DNA of 64,000 bases from Enterobacteriaceae bacterium RIT693 (GCA_009668225.1 WJYK01000002.1:248001-312000); one strand, 5' to 3'. Shown: positions 46,908-56,320, counted from the first letter of the stretch. The notes: a model not told the origin generated them from the letters alone. A program made the numbers and translations.

Positions 46908-48047
46908 TTAGAGTCCTGCTATTTCACGTAATGCGATAATGACTCGTGAAGTGTCATCGTCAGTCATGGTTGGGAACAGTGGAATGGAGCAAATGCGATC
47001 GCTGTTCCATTCACTGTTCGGCAGCTGAAGCTGCGGATAGCGTTCACGGTAATATTTCTGGGTATGGGCCGCGCGGAAATGCAGGCCGGTGCCGATGCCT
47101 CGCTCTTTCAGGGCATCCATCAGGCCGCTGCGCGAAATACCGCACTTTTCTTCATCCACGCGGATAATAAACAGATGCCAGGCATGGCGATGCGGCCATT
47201 CTGGCACGGAAAGCGGCAGGAATGGCGTATCGGCCAGCTCCTTGAGGTAACGTTGGGCAATCTCCTGGCGACGTGCATTCAACTGTTCCAGTTTGCCAAG
47301 TTGCACCAGTGCGATAGCCGCATTGATGTCCGCCAGATTGTACTTATACCCGGGGGAAATAACCTCAGCCTGCGGCGCACGGCCGTGAGTCTGACGGTCA
47401 AAGGCATCCACGCCCAGGCCATGGAATTTCAGGCTGCGGATACGGTTGGCAAACTGGTCGTCGTCGGTCACGATCAGACCGCCTTCGGCGCAGGTCATGT
47501 TCTTGATGGCGTGGAAAGAGAAGATTGCCGTCCCCTGAGAGCCGACGTGCTTGCCTTTGTATTCGGTGCCGGCCGCGTGGGCAGCATCTTCAATCACCGG
47601 AATACCGTGACGTTCGCCAATCGCACGGATGGCGTCGATGTCGGCGGGTGCGCCCGCGTAATGCACAGGGATAATCGCTTTGGTGCGTGGCGTAATGGCC
47701 GCTTCTATCGCTTCCGGCGTGACCATCAGCGTGTCGCGATCGACATCAATCATCACCGGCTCCGCGCCAAGCAGCACAATCATGTTCAGCGTGGAAACCC
47801 AGGTCAGTGATGGCGTGATAACCTCGTCACCCGGCTGCAGCCCTAAGGCCATCAGAGTAACGTGCATCCCGCCGGTCGCGGAACTCACCGCAATCGCATG
47901 TTTATTGCCGGTTAATTCGCAAAATGCCTTCTCAAGCGCCTGGTTTTTCGGCCCGGTGGTGATCCAGCCGGATTGCATGACCTCAGTTACCGCTGCAATT
48001 TCTTCCGCACCTAACGCTGGACGTGAAAAAGGCAGAAAATCACTCAT
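46908..48047 (-). CDS. arnB: ArnB, UDP-4-keto-pentose aminotransferase
   Basis: 379 residues, a DegT/DnrJ/EryC1 PLP aminotransferase. The PLP-binding lysine lies in [15 protein letters not shown]; the family blocks [16 protein letters not shown] and [14 protein letters not shown] are intact. It makes UDP-Ara4N from the ArnA keto sugar with glutamate as amino donor. It is the first gene of arnBCADTEF; all seven genes are complete with overlaps or gaps of a few bases. A candidate PmrA box lies about 145 bp upstream. Confidence 0.96.
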   Translation of the reverse strand: MSDFLPFSRPALGAEEIAAVTEVMQSGWITTGPKNQALEKAFCELTGNKHAIAVSSATGGMHVTLMALGLQPGDEVITPSLTWVSTLNMIVLLGAEPVMIDVDRDTLMVTPEAIEAAITPRTKAIIPVHYAGAPADIDAIRAIGERHGIPVIEDAAHAAGTEYKGKHVGSQGTAIFSFHAIKNMTCAEGGLIVTDDDQFANRIRSLKFHGLGVDAFDRQTHGRAPQAEVISPGYKYNLADINAAIALVQLGKLEQLNARRQEIAQRYLKELADTPFLPLSVPEWPHRHAWHLFIIRVDEEKCGISRSGLMDALKERGIGTGLHFRAAHTQKYYRERYPQLQLPNSEWNSDRICSIPLFPTMTDDDTSRVIIALREIAGL

Positions 48048-48189
48048 TACGTGGATTCCTTATTAAATCGCTGAACGCCAAAAGCTGACGGGATAATGAA
48101 TCAAGCTAATTAAATAAAAGTACAACATTCAGGAAGTACGGCCTGTTTAGCTAAACAACTAATCAATGAAAAGAATTTAACAAAGAAAT

Positions 48190-48206
48190 CTTAGAACAGT
48201 ATTAAG
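48190..48206 (-). promoter_or_regulatory. Candidate PmrA (BasR) box for the arn operon
   Basis: On the minus strand CTTAAT-ACTGT-TCTAAG is close to the PmrA direct-repeat consensus YTTAAK-N5-YTTAAK; the second half differs in two positions. PmrA/PmrB control of arnB is established in Salmonella and E. coli. The degenerate second half keeps confidence moderate. Confidence 0.45.
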
Positions 48207-48369
48207 AAAGTGAGATATAACGAAAAATCGTGAAGTTAAGCATCGCTTGCTGAAATGTGCCCTGCCAACAGCAACAATTGTCACCTAAATGTCACGCTTA
48301 TTGAACCATTGTTTAATCGCGGAATAATTACGTGTGTGACAAATAATATTAACGCCTTTTCATTTGATT

Positions 48370-48399
48370 AAAAAAAAACCGCCTGATATAGACGGTTTT
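48370..48399 (-). terminator. Rho-independent terminator of rlhA
   Basis: On the minus strand AAACCGTC and GGCGGTTT pair around a 7-nt loop and run into a tract of eight or nine T, starting about 20 bases after the rlhA stop. It insulates rlhA from the arn promoter region. Confidence 0.85.
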
Positions 48400-48417
48400 A
48401 AATAATTAGCACAGAAA

Positions 48418-50382
48418 TTAACGCTTCGCCTTGCCCGGCAACGTTTTCATCAGGTCATCCGGACTGATGGACGCGACCACGCTGCCCGGCAGCGGCATTT
48501 TCAGAATATGGTTTTTCATCTTGCCAATGACGTGCATTTCGCACGGACGGCAGTCGAACTTCAGCGTCAACACTTCATCACCGTGTACCAGCTGCATTGG
48601 GGTAGCCTTCCAGCTCTTAATGTTCCCCTTCGCCTGTTTTGGGCAGAGGTTAAACGCGAAACGCAGACAATGCTTGGTTATCATCACCGGCACTTCGCCC
48701 TTCTCTTCATGCGCTTCATAGGCGGCATCAATCAACTGCACGCCATAGCGATAATAGAACTCGCGCGCTTTATGGTTATAGACGTTAGCCAGGAAGCTTA
48801 AATGGCTGTCCGGGTAGACCGGAGGCGGCACGCTTACCGCTTTACGGGTACCGCGCTGGTAGCTTTGCAGGCGCGCTTCGGTCAGCGCCTCAATGGCGTC
48901 ACGGCGCAGCTGGTTAAGCTGGGCGTTTGGCACGAACAGCGCCTCCTCCAGCAGGATGTTGACCTTACGCGCGGAGTACATGGTCTGCCCAAGTTTGGTC
49001 AGGCCGTCACGCAGGCTGTCGAAGGCTTTCTGCGGGTTATTCGCCACGTCGAACTGGCCGTCAAGCGTTTTACTGACGCTGACGCCGTCTTCGCTGGTCG
49101 CGGTCATCACCAGCTGCTGCTGGCTGCCGCTCAGCGCGATATCCACCGCCACGCGGCGTTCGCTGGAGGTCTTCAGCAGCGCCTGCTGCCAGTTGTGGTC
49201 CAGGTTACGGTTAAGCGGATGGTTAGGACGCACCTTTTTCAGCGTGTCCGGCATTTCGTTTGGCCAGACGCGATACTGATTTTTACCGGTTTTTTCTACC
49301 GTATTGGCACGGAAGCCGACGATTTCGCGCTTGATCAGCACGTTCAGGCCGTCGCCGTTGGTCAATGTGTCGGTGGTAGAAACATCCAGATGATCTTTGC
49401 TCACCTTCAGCACTTCGCCCACCGGCAGGCCAACGAATTTCGGCGAGTCAAACGCGCCGATGTCGATTTTACGCTGGTTAACAAAGTAGTCGGTGCTACC
49501 GCGGTGGAAGGTTTTGTCCGGGGACGGAATAAAGTAGTGCGAGGTGACGCCGGCAGAGGCGCGGGTCAGATCGCTGCGCCCGTCCATCAGCTCGTCCAGC
49601 AGCTGGCGGTAATACGCGGTGATGTTTTTTACATAGCTCATGTCTTTGTAGCGCCCTTCAATTTTGAAGGAACGCACGCCCGCGTCCACCAGCGCCGCCA
49701 GGTTGGCGCTCTGGTCGTTGTCTTTCATCGACAGCAGGTGTTTTTCATAAGCCACTACGCGCCCCTGGTCGTCTTTCAGGGTGTAAGGCAGACGGCAGGC
49801 CTGCGAGCAGTCGCCGCGGTTGGCGCTGCGCCCGGTATGCGCGTGGGAAATATTGCACTGCCCGGAGTACGCCACGCACAGCGCGCCGTGAATAAAGAAC
49901 TCGATCGTCGCGTCAACGTTCTGATGGATAGCGGCAATTTGCTGCAGGTTCAGCTCGCGCGCCAGCACGATTTGCGAGAAGCCCGCGTCTGACAGAAACT
50001 TCGCTTTTTCTGCACTACGAATGTCGCACTGGGTGCTGGCGTGCAGCTCAATCGGCGGCAGGTCCATTTCCAGCACGCCCATATCCTGAACGATAAGCGC
50101 GTCAATACCGGCCTCGTACAGGTCGATAATCATCGAGCGCGCGGGCTCCAGCTCGTCGTCGTGCAGGATGGTGTTCAGCGTGACGAAAATCTTCGCCCCA
50201 TAGCGATGGGCAAACGGCACCAGCTCGGCCAGGTCTTGCAGGCTGTTGCCGGCGTTATGGCGAGCGCCAAAGCCAGGCCCGCCGATGTAAACCGCATCCG
50301 CGCCATGGAGAATGGCTTCGCGGGCGATGGCGGTATCACGGGCAGGGCTGAGTAATTCAAGTTGATTCGCGTGCAGGCGCAT
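48418..50382 (-). CDS. rlhA: RlhA, 23S rRNA C2501 hydroxylase (peptidase U32 family)
   Basis: 654 residues, close to E. coli RlhA (YdcP, 653). The N-terminal U32 barrel starts LELLSPARDTAIAREAILHG. The Cys-rich block GALCVAYSGQCNISH ... RGDCSQACRLPY and the later CLRFAFNLCPK / DCRPCEMH cysteines are all present; RlhA-family proteins are thought to carry an Fe-S centre. In E. coli it hydroxylates C2501 of 23S rRNA using prephenate-derived chemistry. The neighbourhood rlhA-sutR-benE is the same as E. coli ydcP-ydcN-ydcO. Confidence 0.95.
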   Translation of the reverse strand: MRLHANQLELLSPARDTAIAREAILHGADAVYIGGPGFGARHNAGNSLQDLAELVPFAHRYGAKIFVTLNTILHDDELEPARSMIIDLYEAGIDALIVQDMGVLEMDLPPIELHASTQCDIRSAEKAKFLSDAGFSQIVLARELNLQQIAAIHQNVDATIEFFIHGALCVAYSGQCNISHAHTGRSANRGDCSQACRLPYTLKDDQGRVVAYEKHLLSMKDNDQSANLAALVDAGVRSFKIEGRYKDMSYVKNITAYYRQLLDELMDGRSDLTRASAGVTSHYFIPSPDKTFHRGSTDYFVNQRKIDIGAFDSPKFVGLPVGEVLKVSKDHLDVSTTDTLTNGDGLNVLIKREIVGFRANTVEKTGKNQYRVWPNEMPDTLKKVRPNHPLNRNLDHNWQQALLKTSSERRVAVDIALSGSQQQLVMTATSEDGVSVSKTLDGQFDVANNPQKAFDSLRDGLTKLGQTMYSARKVNILLEEALFVPNAQLNQLRRDAIEALTEARLQSYQRGTRKAVSVPPPVYPDSHLSFLANVYNHKAREFYYRYGVQLIDAAYEAHEEKGEVPVMITKHCLRFAFNLCPKQAKGNIKSWKATPMQLVHGDEVLTLKFDCRPCEMHVIGKMKNHILKMPLPGSVVASISPDDLMKTLPGKAKR

Positions 50383-50452
50383 AGTTTGTCGTGTTCTGTA
50401 ATGGGCGAAAGGCGGCTATTGTAGTCACTTCCCCCGCGCAAAAACAGGGGGA

Positions 50453-50992
50453 TTATGCGGTCGTCGCGGGATAGTGGATCAGCGAGTGAAAATGCGTCTC
50501 ATCGGCGCCTGAATTGCGGTAGGCATGGGGGCGATCGCCGTGGAATTTCAGGCCTTCTCCGGCCGTCAAAATCTGCCATTCGCCGTCGACATTCATCTCC
50601 AGCGTACCGCTTATCACCACCACATGCTCAATCACGCCCGCGTCGTGCGCCGAAGATTCGCTCAGCGCGCCGGATGCCAGACGAATAGAAAAATGGTCAA
50701 AACGCAGCTGCGGATCGTAAGGAAACAGCGGCACCACCACCATTTCGCTGTGCTGCGGGTCGAAGACCGGACGTACGGGTTCAACGCCGGCTTCCAGAAA
50801 CACCGAAAACGGCACGTTAAAGCCGGTGGCAATTTTCCACAAGGTCGCCACCGTCGGGCTGGACTCGTTGCGTTCGATTTGCCCGAGCATGGCCTTCGAC
50901 ACGCCGGTCTGCTCCGCCGCAAAGGTCAGGCTCCAGCCTCTGGCCTGGCGCAGGCTTTTCAGGGTGTTCGCCAGATGTAGCGCAATGTCCAT
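50453..50992 (-). CDS. sutR: SutR, XRE-cupin transcriptional regulator
   Basis: 179 residues. An XRE HTH (about 8-65: LKSLRQARGWSLTFAAEQTG, VSKAMLGQIERNESSPTVAT) is followed by a cupin domain (about 105-175, HVVVISGTLEMNVDGEW). It follows E. coli SutR (YdcN), a regulator connected to sulfur utilisation. AGGAGG precedes the ATG. It is divergent from benE with about 95 bp between the starts, where repeated operator-like sequences lie. Confidence 0.93.
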   Translation of the reverse strand: MDIALHLANTLKSLRQARGWSLTFAAEQTGVSKAMLGQIERNESSPTVATLWKIATGFNVPFSVFLEAGVEPVRPVFDPQHSEMVVVPLFPYDPQLRFDHFSIRLASGALSESSAHDAGVIEHVVVISGTLEMNVDGEWQILTAGEGLKFHGDRPHAYRNSGADETHFHSLIHYPATTA

Positions 50993-51017
50993 TTTCTTCC
51001 TCCTGTTGACGGCGAAG

Positions 51018-51075
51018 TATAGCGCCTTGTGCGCTATAACGCACGATGCTATATTTCGCGGACGTTATAACGCAC
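51018..51075. promoter_or_regulatory. Operator cluster between sutR and benE
   Basis: TATAGCGC (51018-51025) and GCGCTATA (51031-51038) form a perfect 8-bp dyad with a 5-nt spacer. The decamer TATAACGCAC occurs twice in direct orientation (51035-51044 and 51066-51075), 31 bp apart. The cluster fills the divergent promoter region, so it is the probable SutR binding region for both genes. Confidence 0.65.
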
Positions 51076-51087
51076 AACGAGTTTATT

Positions 51088-52254
51088 ATGCGCCTTTCTT
51101 TGCCGCCGTTTCCCACTCTGCTGGCCGGTTTTGTTGCCGTGCTGGTCGGCTATGCCAGCTCCGCCGCCATTATCTGGCAGGCCGCAGATGCCGCCGGGGC
51201 CACGTCCCACCAAATAGCCGGCTGGCTGACGATGCTGGGCATTGCGATGGGCATCAGCACGCTGGGACTGACGCTGTGGTATCGCGCACCGATCCTGACA
51301 GCCTGGTCAACGCCGGGAGCCGCGCTGCTGGCCACCAGCCTGCCGGGGCATAGCCTGAGTGAAGCCATTGGCATTTTTATTTTTGCTTCGCTGCTGATCC
51401 TGATTTGCGGCGTGACCGGGCTGTTTGCCAGGCTGATGCGCCTTATCCCCCCTACGCTCTCCGCCGCCATGCTGGCCGGGGTTCTGCTCAGGTTTGGCCT
51501 GGATACTTTCACCTCGTTACAGGGTCACTTTTTGCTGGGCGGGAGCATGCTGCTTGGCTGGCTGCTGGCGAAGGTCTTTGCCCCGCGCTATGCCGTCGTC
51601 GTCGCCATGCTGATCGGCCTGCTGATTTGCCTCGTCACCGGCGAGCTTCACACGGGGAGCGTTCCGGTTTCTGTGGCGGTCCCGGAATTCACCTCACCGT
51701 CGTTTAATGTGTCCAGCCTGCTGGGCATCGGGGTGCCTTTCTTTCTGGTGACCATGGCGTCGCAAAATGCTCCCGGCGTCGCCACGCTGGCGGCCTCTGG
51801 CTATAAAGTGCCGGTTTCACCGCTGATTGTCGTGACCGCCTTAATTGCCCTGTTGCTGGCGCCGTTCGGCGTGTTTTCGGTTTGTATCGCCGCCATTACC
51901 GCCGCCATTTGCCAGGGGGCAGAAGCCCATCCGGACAAGGACAAGCGCTGGCTTGCCGCCGCCGCTGCGGGCGTGTTTTATTTGATTGCCGGTGTATTCG
52001 GCGGGTCGATTTCGTCGCTGCTGACCGCGCTGCCGCTGGCCTGGATCCACACGCTCGCCGGGCTGGCCCTGCTGGGCACGATTGCCGGCAGCCTGCACCA
52101 GGCGCTGAATCACGAGCGGGACAGGGACGCGGCTATCGTCACGTTCCTGGTGACTGCCTCGGGGGTGAATCTGCTGGGCGTCAGCTCTGCGTTTTGGGGA
52201 GTGATTGCCGGAGGGATTTGCTATACCGCGTTTTCACGCCTTAAGCGCGCGTAG
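51088..52254 (+). CDS. ydcO: BenE/YdcO-family transporter
   Basis: 388 residues from the ATG at 51088, with about 12 membrane helices. It has the benzoate/H+ symporter family features FVAVLVGYASSAAIIWQAAD, APILTAWSTPGAALLA and TMASQNAPGVATLAASGY. E. coli YdcO is the ortholog by position (next to sutR and rlhA). The true substrate is unproven. The frame extends upstream to 51046, but that would overlap the promoter repeats. Its last 21 bases overlap the convergent AraC gene. Confidence 0.9.
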   Translation: MRLSLPPFPTLLAGFVAVLVGYASSAAIIWQAADAAGATSHQIAGWLTMLGIAMGISTLGLTLWYRAPILTAWSTPGAALLATSLPGHSLSEAIGIFIFASLLILICGVTGLFARLMRLIPPTLSAAMLAGVLLRFGLDTFTSLQGHFLLGGSMLLGWLLAKVFAPRYAVVVAMLIGLLICLVTGELHTGSVPVSVAVPEFTSPSFNVSSLLGIGVPFFLVTMASQNAPGVATLAASGYKVPVSPLIVVTALIALLLAPFGVFSVCIAAITAAICQGAEAHPDKDKRWLAAAAAGVFYLIAGVFGGSISSLLTALPLAWIHTLAGLALLGTIAGSLHQALNHERDRDAAIVTFLVTASGVNLLGVSSAFWGVIAGGICYTAFSRLKRA

Positions 52255-53130
52255 CTGCGACGGCGTGGCGCCAAAGACGCTTTTGAAGCGGTTGCTGAAA
52301 TGGCTGGGCGAGCTAAATCCGCAGGCCATGGCGATATCCGTTAACGGTAACCGCCCCTGGCGTACCAGCGTTTCTGCCTTCGCCATTCTGCACTGCATAA
52401 CGAACTGATGCGGCGCCTGGCCGGTCGACTGCTTGAACATGCGCGCAAAGTGGTACTCGCTGAGATCTGCCAGTCGGGCAAGCTCGCTGAGCGTCAGCGC
52501 TTCGCTGAGGTTCTGTTCGATGTATGCCTGCACGTTTCGCAGCACCGCAGGCGCAAGCCCGCCGCGCACCGTCGGCAGCTTCCACTGCACGCTGCTGTAA
52601 TGCTGCACCAGGTGCGTCAGCAGCAGCGTGGAAGCCGTGCTTAACGTCAGGTGATTCGCCCGCTGCTGCCAGTCGCTGCTAAGCAAGAAATGGCGATAAA
52701 GCTGGGTGATGCGCGCATCATCGGCAAAAGTTTTTTCATCAAGATTGATTGCCGCCGGGCTGCGATCCCAAATCTGCGCGGCAATCTCTTTGAGGTGTTC
52801 GTCGGTGCAGTACAGATGCACAAACGAGAAGTCATCCCGCACGTCCCACGTCGATTCACTGTCTTCCGGCATGATACAGAAGCGATCCGGGCCGCCGCCG
52901 TTGCGCCAGCCTGAAGCCGTTTTTTGGTAGGTTTCGTACCCTTCGGTAACGTAAAGGCTGAGCGTGTGGTGATCGCAACGCTGGGTAATACAGTCGTTAC
53001 CGTTTGACCAGGCGGCGAGCTGAATACCTGACCCAAGCTGAACGCTGCCGTTCAGACGGGCTTTGTGCTGCTGCAGGTTTTCAAAGGCGTGATATGGCGT
53101 GGTCATAGGGGAAGTTGGCTTCTGGAACAT
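52234..53130 (-). CDS. AraC-family transcriptional regulator
   Basis: 298 residues (290 if the ATG at 53106 is used). The N-terminal ligand domain is cupin-like. The C-terminal double HTH is complete (about 190-298: NVQAYIEQNLSEALTLSELA, EYHFARMFKQSTGQAPHQF, IAMACGFSSPSHFSNRFK). It is divergent from the EamA-family exporter at 53281, about 150 bp away, and is the likely activator of that gene. The inducer is unknown. Confidence 0.87.
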   Translation of the reverse strand: MFQKPTSPMTTPYHAFENLQQHKARLNGSVQLGSGIQLAAWSNGNDCITQRCDHHTLSLYVTEGYETYQKTASGWRNGGGPDRFCIMPEDSESTWDVRDDFSFVHLYCTDEHLKEIAAQIWDRSPAAINLDEKTFADDARITQLYRHFLLSSDWQQRANHLTLSTASTLLLTHLVQHYSSVQWKLPTVRGGLAPAVLRNVQAYIEQNLSEALTLSELARLADLSEYHFARMFKQSTGQAPHQFVMQCRMAKAETLVRQGRLPLTDIAMACGFSSPSHFSNRFKSVFGATPSQLRALKA

Positions 53131-53280
53131 ACTGGCTAGTGTAAGGACTGCGTTCGGCCGTCGCCAGCGTCACGGTGAAAAAAAACCGCAAGAATATGTA
53201 AGTCTTCCCCCCTCGGATGAAAGCCGAAGGCAAAGCAAAAACGGATACTCGTGGTCTGATTTTGGCTGATGAGAACAATA

Positions 53281-54180
53281 ATGAACGCTTTGCTTTATAT
53301 TCTGGTGGTGGTGATTTGGGGGACAACCTGGATTGCCATTTATATGCAACAGGGAGTGGTTTCGGTCCCGGTGTCTATCTTCTGGCGCTTTGCCGTGGCG
53401 GCGGTGGTGATGCTGGTAGTCCTTCTGGCGCTGGGTCGCCTGAAGCGCATCGGGCTCAAAGACCACCTGTTTTGCGTGCTGCAGGGCGCGTGTGTGTTCG
53501 GTTTCAACTTCTTCTGCTTCTATCACGCCGCCGCGTACATCAGCTCCGGGCTGGAGTCGGTGATTTTCTCGATGGCGGTCTTGTTTAACGCCTTCAACAA
53601 CCTGCTGTTCTTCCGCAAGAAGCCTTCTCCGCGCGTATTGCCCGCGGCGGCGCTCGGGATAGCCGGAATTATCGCTCTGTTCTGGCACGATCTGGTTGCG
53701 ACCCAAATGGCCCCCTCGCTGCTCATCGGCATCGGCCTTAGCGCACTCGGCACGTTTGGCTTCTCTTTGGGGAATATGATCAGCGCCCGTCACCAAAGCC
53801 GGGGCCTGGAAACGCTGTCGACCAATACCTATGCGATGTTCTACGGCACCGCGATTATGGGCGTAGTGGCGCTGGCGAGCGGCGAGTCGTTTATGCCTGA
53901 CTTCACCTCGCGCTACATCGGTTCGCTGCTTTACCTTGCCATTTTCGGTTCAGTGATCGCTTTTGGTGCCTATTTTACGCTGGTTGGCCGAATCGGTGCC
54001 AGCCAGGCGGCCTACAGTACGCTGTTGTTCCCGCTGGTGGCCCTCTCGTTATCGACGGTTTACGAGGGCTACGTCTGGCACGCGAATGCGGTGCTGGGGC
54101 TGGTGATGATTCTGCTGGGTAACCTGGTGATGTTTGCCAAACCCGAGCAGTGGCTGCCGTGGCGTAGAAAACTGGCGTAA
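53281..54180 (+). CDS. EamA/DMT-superfamily exporter
   Basis: 299 residues with ten predicted membrane helices in two EamA repeats (VVIWGTTWIAIYMQQGVVSV opens the first; SLYLAIFGSVIAFGAYF-like sequence marks the second). This family exports amino acids, purines or other metabolites. The ATG at 53281 has GAGA seven bases upstream; the one at 53269 does not. A strong bidirectional terminator follows. Confidence 0.87.
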   Translation: MNALLYILVVVIWGTTWIAIYMQQGVVSVPVSIFWRFAVAAVVMLVVLLALGRLKRIGLKDHLFCVLQGACVFGFNFFCFYHAAAYISSGLESVIFSMAVLFNAFNNLLFFRKKPSPRVLPAAALGIAGIIALFWHDLVATQMAPSLLIGIGLSALGTFGFSLGNMISARHQSRGLETLSTNTYAMFYGTAIMGVVALASGESFMPDFTSRYIGSLLYLAIFGSVIAFGAYFTLVGRIGASQAAYSTLLFPLVALSLSTVYEGYVWHANAVLGLVMILLGNLVMFAKPEQWLPWRRKLA

Positions 54181-54182
54181 TA

Positions 54183-54215
54183 AAAAACCGCAGCTTGTTC
54201 AGGGCTGCGGTTTTT
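54183..54215. terminator. Bidirectional rho-independent terminator
   Basis: AAAAACCGCAGC and GCTGCGGTTTTT form a perfect 12-bp stem with a 9-nt loop between the convergent exporter and lipoprotein genes, giving T-tracts on both strands. Confidence 0.93.
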
Positions 54216-54231
54216 GCCTTCATGGCCGGAG

Positions 54232-54900
54232 TTATTTATTCGGCACGTCAAACATCGTAGCGTCGGTGGCTAAATCATCTACCACCTGCTTCAGGGTATC
54301 GACGGTGACTTTGGCGTTTTCATTATTCAGCGTTTTCCCCTCGCCTTTACGCACCACGCGTAAGACAGGCTTATTGGTGGACGCGTCAATCAGTTCGCCT
54401 TCGAAGTAGAGATCGGTATTCATCGTGCGGTGGCCGGTGGCCATTTGTGTGCCAGCCACTACCATCGCAATCGGGATAACCTCATAGAACTGCAGCCCTT
54501 CATTGCTGCTATCCACGCCGGTAATCGCCCCACGGAAAATTAAACTACGTGGGCCTGGCGTCGTTACCAGCGGTTTGCGCTGCTGTGCCGCTGCCTTCAA
54601 CTTTGTGTTGGTATAAGCCAGCAGGCCATCCAGCGTTTGCTGGCCAATCTGCGTCGTCGGTTTAGGCGTTGGGTAATAAACCACCGGGTTATAGACCAGG
54701 CTGTCGTAATTACTGGGTTTGAAGTTCGGGTCGACCCAGCGCATAACGGTTTTTCCGGTCGCCGATTTTGTTTCCTGCAGACCAGAGTAATCTTTTAGAA
54801 ATCCAGAGTATTTTTCCGGCGCGGTGGTTTTTGAAGCACAACCCGTCAGTGCGAATAAACCTGCCAGACAAGCCACTTTAAAATACGTTGTGGTACGCAT
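54232..54900 (-). CDS. DUF3313 lipoprotein
   Basis: 222 residues. The lipoprotein signal peptide ends with the lipobox LTGC at residues 18-21, so it should be anchored in the envelope; Ala-Ser after the Cys gives no Asp retention signal, suggesting the outer membrane. The DUF3313 pattern includes YSGFLKDYSGLQE and LIFRGAITGV. Function is unknown. It stands alone downstream of a strong terminator hairpin. Confidence 0.88.
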   Translation of the reverse strand: MRTTTYFKVACLAGLFALTGCASKTTAPEKYSGFLKDYSGLQETKSATGKTVMRWVDPNFKPSNYDSLVYNPVVYYPTPKPTTQIGQQTLDGLLAYTNTKLKAAAQQRKPLVTTPGPRSLIFRGAITGVDSSNEGLQFYEVIPIAMVVAGTQMATGHRTMNTDLYFEGELIDASTNKPVLRVVRKGEGKTLNNENAKVTVDTLKQVVDDLATDATMFDVPNK

Positions 54901-54988
54901 CGTTTTTTCCTGTTAGTGGATATAAGCCTTTCAGGTATAGCAAAAAACGACACGTCCTGTGGGGGTAAAGCGGCTTTGATGCAAAAAC

Positions 54989-56104
54989 TCAGATCTGCCG
55001 CTCATCTCCTGCGGCGGCGACGCCATCGCACAGCAGGTCGATAATCAGTAACGCGCCATATTGCCCCTCGCCGGGAGAAAGCCAAACATCTCCGGCCTGC
55101 GTCGCGCTGGTGGGATCTTTGGTCACCATGATTATCGCCGCGCCCTGCCGCCTGGCCTGCTGCACCGCCGCAAGAAGCGCGCTGTCCGGCGTTGAGCTGG
55201 CGAAGACAATCATCGCCTGCCCCGCATTCAGCATCGAGGCGGTGAAGCTCATCAGCGCCGGGTCATAGCAGACGCTGGCGGGCTGGCCCAGCGTCAGCAA
55301 GCGATACTGCAGCAGGCTGGCAAAAGGCGTGTCCGCCGCACCGGCGCTAAAAATATGAATCGCATTGGCTCGCCTGAGCAGCGCCACGGCACGCGTGACG
55401 CTCGCCTCAGGCAACGTTTCCAGCTGCTGACTCAGCGACTGCTGGATGCTGCCCAAACGCTGCTGCCAGGCAGCAGACAGCTCGCTGCCCGGCATGGCGG
55501 CACTGGCCTGCGCCAGCTTCATGCGTAAATCGCGAATATCGTCGCAGCCTGCGGCTCTGGCAAAGCGCGTGATGGTGGCCGGACTGACGCCCGCCGCCTG
55601 TGCAAGCTGATCGATTGTTGCCGACGACGCAAAGCCAGGATCGTGCAGAATAGCCTGCGCGACTCTGGCTTCCTGCTGGCTGAACTCCGCCAGCTTCTGG
55701 CGAATGCGGCTGATAATATCGCCGTCCGTATCACGCCCGATGGAGTGTGAAAAACGCGCCAGCACGTCTTTAGCCACGCCGCCACGACTGGCCAGAAATT
55801 GCAGCGTCTCGTTATCTACCCATGCCGCATCCCCCAGTACCTGAGACGGCGCGGCTAACGCTTCCTGTACCCGGCTGTCGTGCCGCTGATGGCGAACCTG
55901 GCCGAGAAAATCATTCATGTCGCTGCAGCCAATGGTTCTTGCAAATTGCTGGAGCGTAGCCTGACTGACACCCGCGCGCGCCGCCAGCTGCTCCATCGTC
56001 GCATCCGGTAGCTGGAAAAAATTCTCAAGAAAAAAGCGTGCCAGCCGGGTCTCCTGCGGAGAAGAGTCCGCTAACCCATGGACCAGGTGATAAACAATAT
56101 CCAT
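54989..56104 (-). CDS. MurR/RpiR-family regulator with two tandem HTH domains
   Basis: 371 residues. Two RpiR-type HTH modules are visible: residues about 3-75 (TRLARFFLENFFQLPDATME, QLAARAGVSQATLQQFARTI) and about 130-205 (VAQAILHDPGFASSATIDQL, AQAAGVSPATITRFARAAGC). The C-terminal SIS sugar-phosphate-binding domain (about 225-360, IHIFSAGAADTPFASLLQYR) follows. Usual family members have one HTH and about 280 residues. It is divergent from the PTS/GH4 operon and probably represses it; three TGAAA-N5-TTTCA sites lie around the start. Confidence 0.88.
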   Translation of the reverse strand: MDIVYHLVHGLADSSPQETRLARFFLENFFQLPDATMEQLAARAGVSQATLQQFARTIGCSDMNDFLGQVRHQRHDSRVQEALAAPSQVLGDAAWVDNETLQFLASRGGVAKDVLARFSHSIGRDTDGDIISRIRQKLAEFSQQEARVAQAILHDPGFASSATIDQLAQAAGVSPATITRFARAAGCDDIRDLRMKLAQASAAMPGSELSAAWQQRLGSIQQSLSQQLETLPEASVTRAVALLRRANAIHIFSAGAADTPFASLLQYRLLTLGQPASVCYDPALMSFTASMLNAGQAMIVFASSTPDSALLAAVQQARRQGAAIIMVTKDPTSATQAGDVWLSPGEGQYGALLIIDLLCDGVAAAGDERQI

Positions 56105-56158
56105 CGCTGAAAGATTCCTTGCGTCTGCGTCACGGGCGAATAAACCATCATAATACCT

Positions 56159-56173
56159 TGAAATTATTTTTCA
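56159..56173. promoter_or_regulatory. RpiR-type operator copy 1
   Basis: TGAAA-TTATT-TTTCA, 55 bp before the regulator's start codon. It has the same half-sites and spacing as the two copies near the PTS operon, suggesting autoregulation. Confidence 0.65.
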
Positions 56174-56278
56174 ATTACCATTGCCGTCATACCTCTCACT
56201 TTCGCTACACCAGCCCGACAGCCTCCTGAACCCCCTTTAATATTCAGGAAACCAATAATCCAACGCAGATCACGGTCA

Positions 56279-56293
56279 TGAAAATAATTTTCA
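56279..56293. promoter_or_regulatory. RpiR-type operator copy 2
   Basis: TGAAA-ATAAT-TTTCA; the palindrome extends to 17 bp (56278-56294). It lies 42 bp, four helical turns, from copy 3. Confidence 0.7.
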
Positions 56294-56320
56294 TACATGC
56301 TGAATAAACGCGCTGTTGTT

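Larger units (their letters stand above)
48048..48417. other. Intergenic region upstream of the arn operon
   Basis: This 370-bp AT-rich region between arnB and rlhA (both on the minus strand) should contain the arn promoter. It holds the candidate PmrA box at 48190-48206 and the rlhA terminator at 48370-48399; nothing else is clear. Confidence 0.55.

Noticed and set aside
48802-49992. A 396-codon open frame on the + strand
   Set aside because: Antisense to rlhA; no recognisable protein and no independent start signals.
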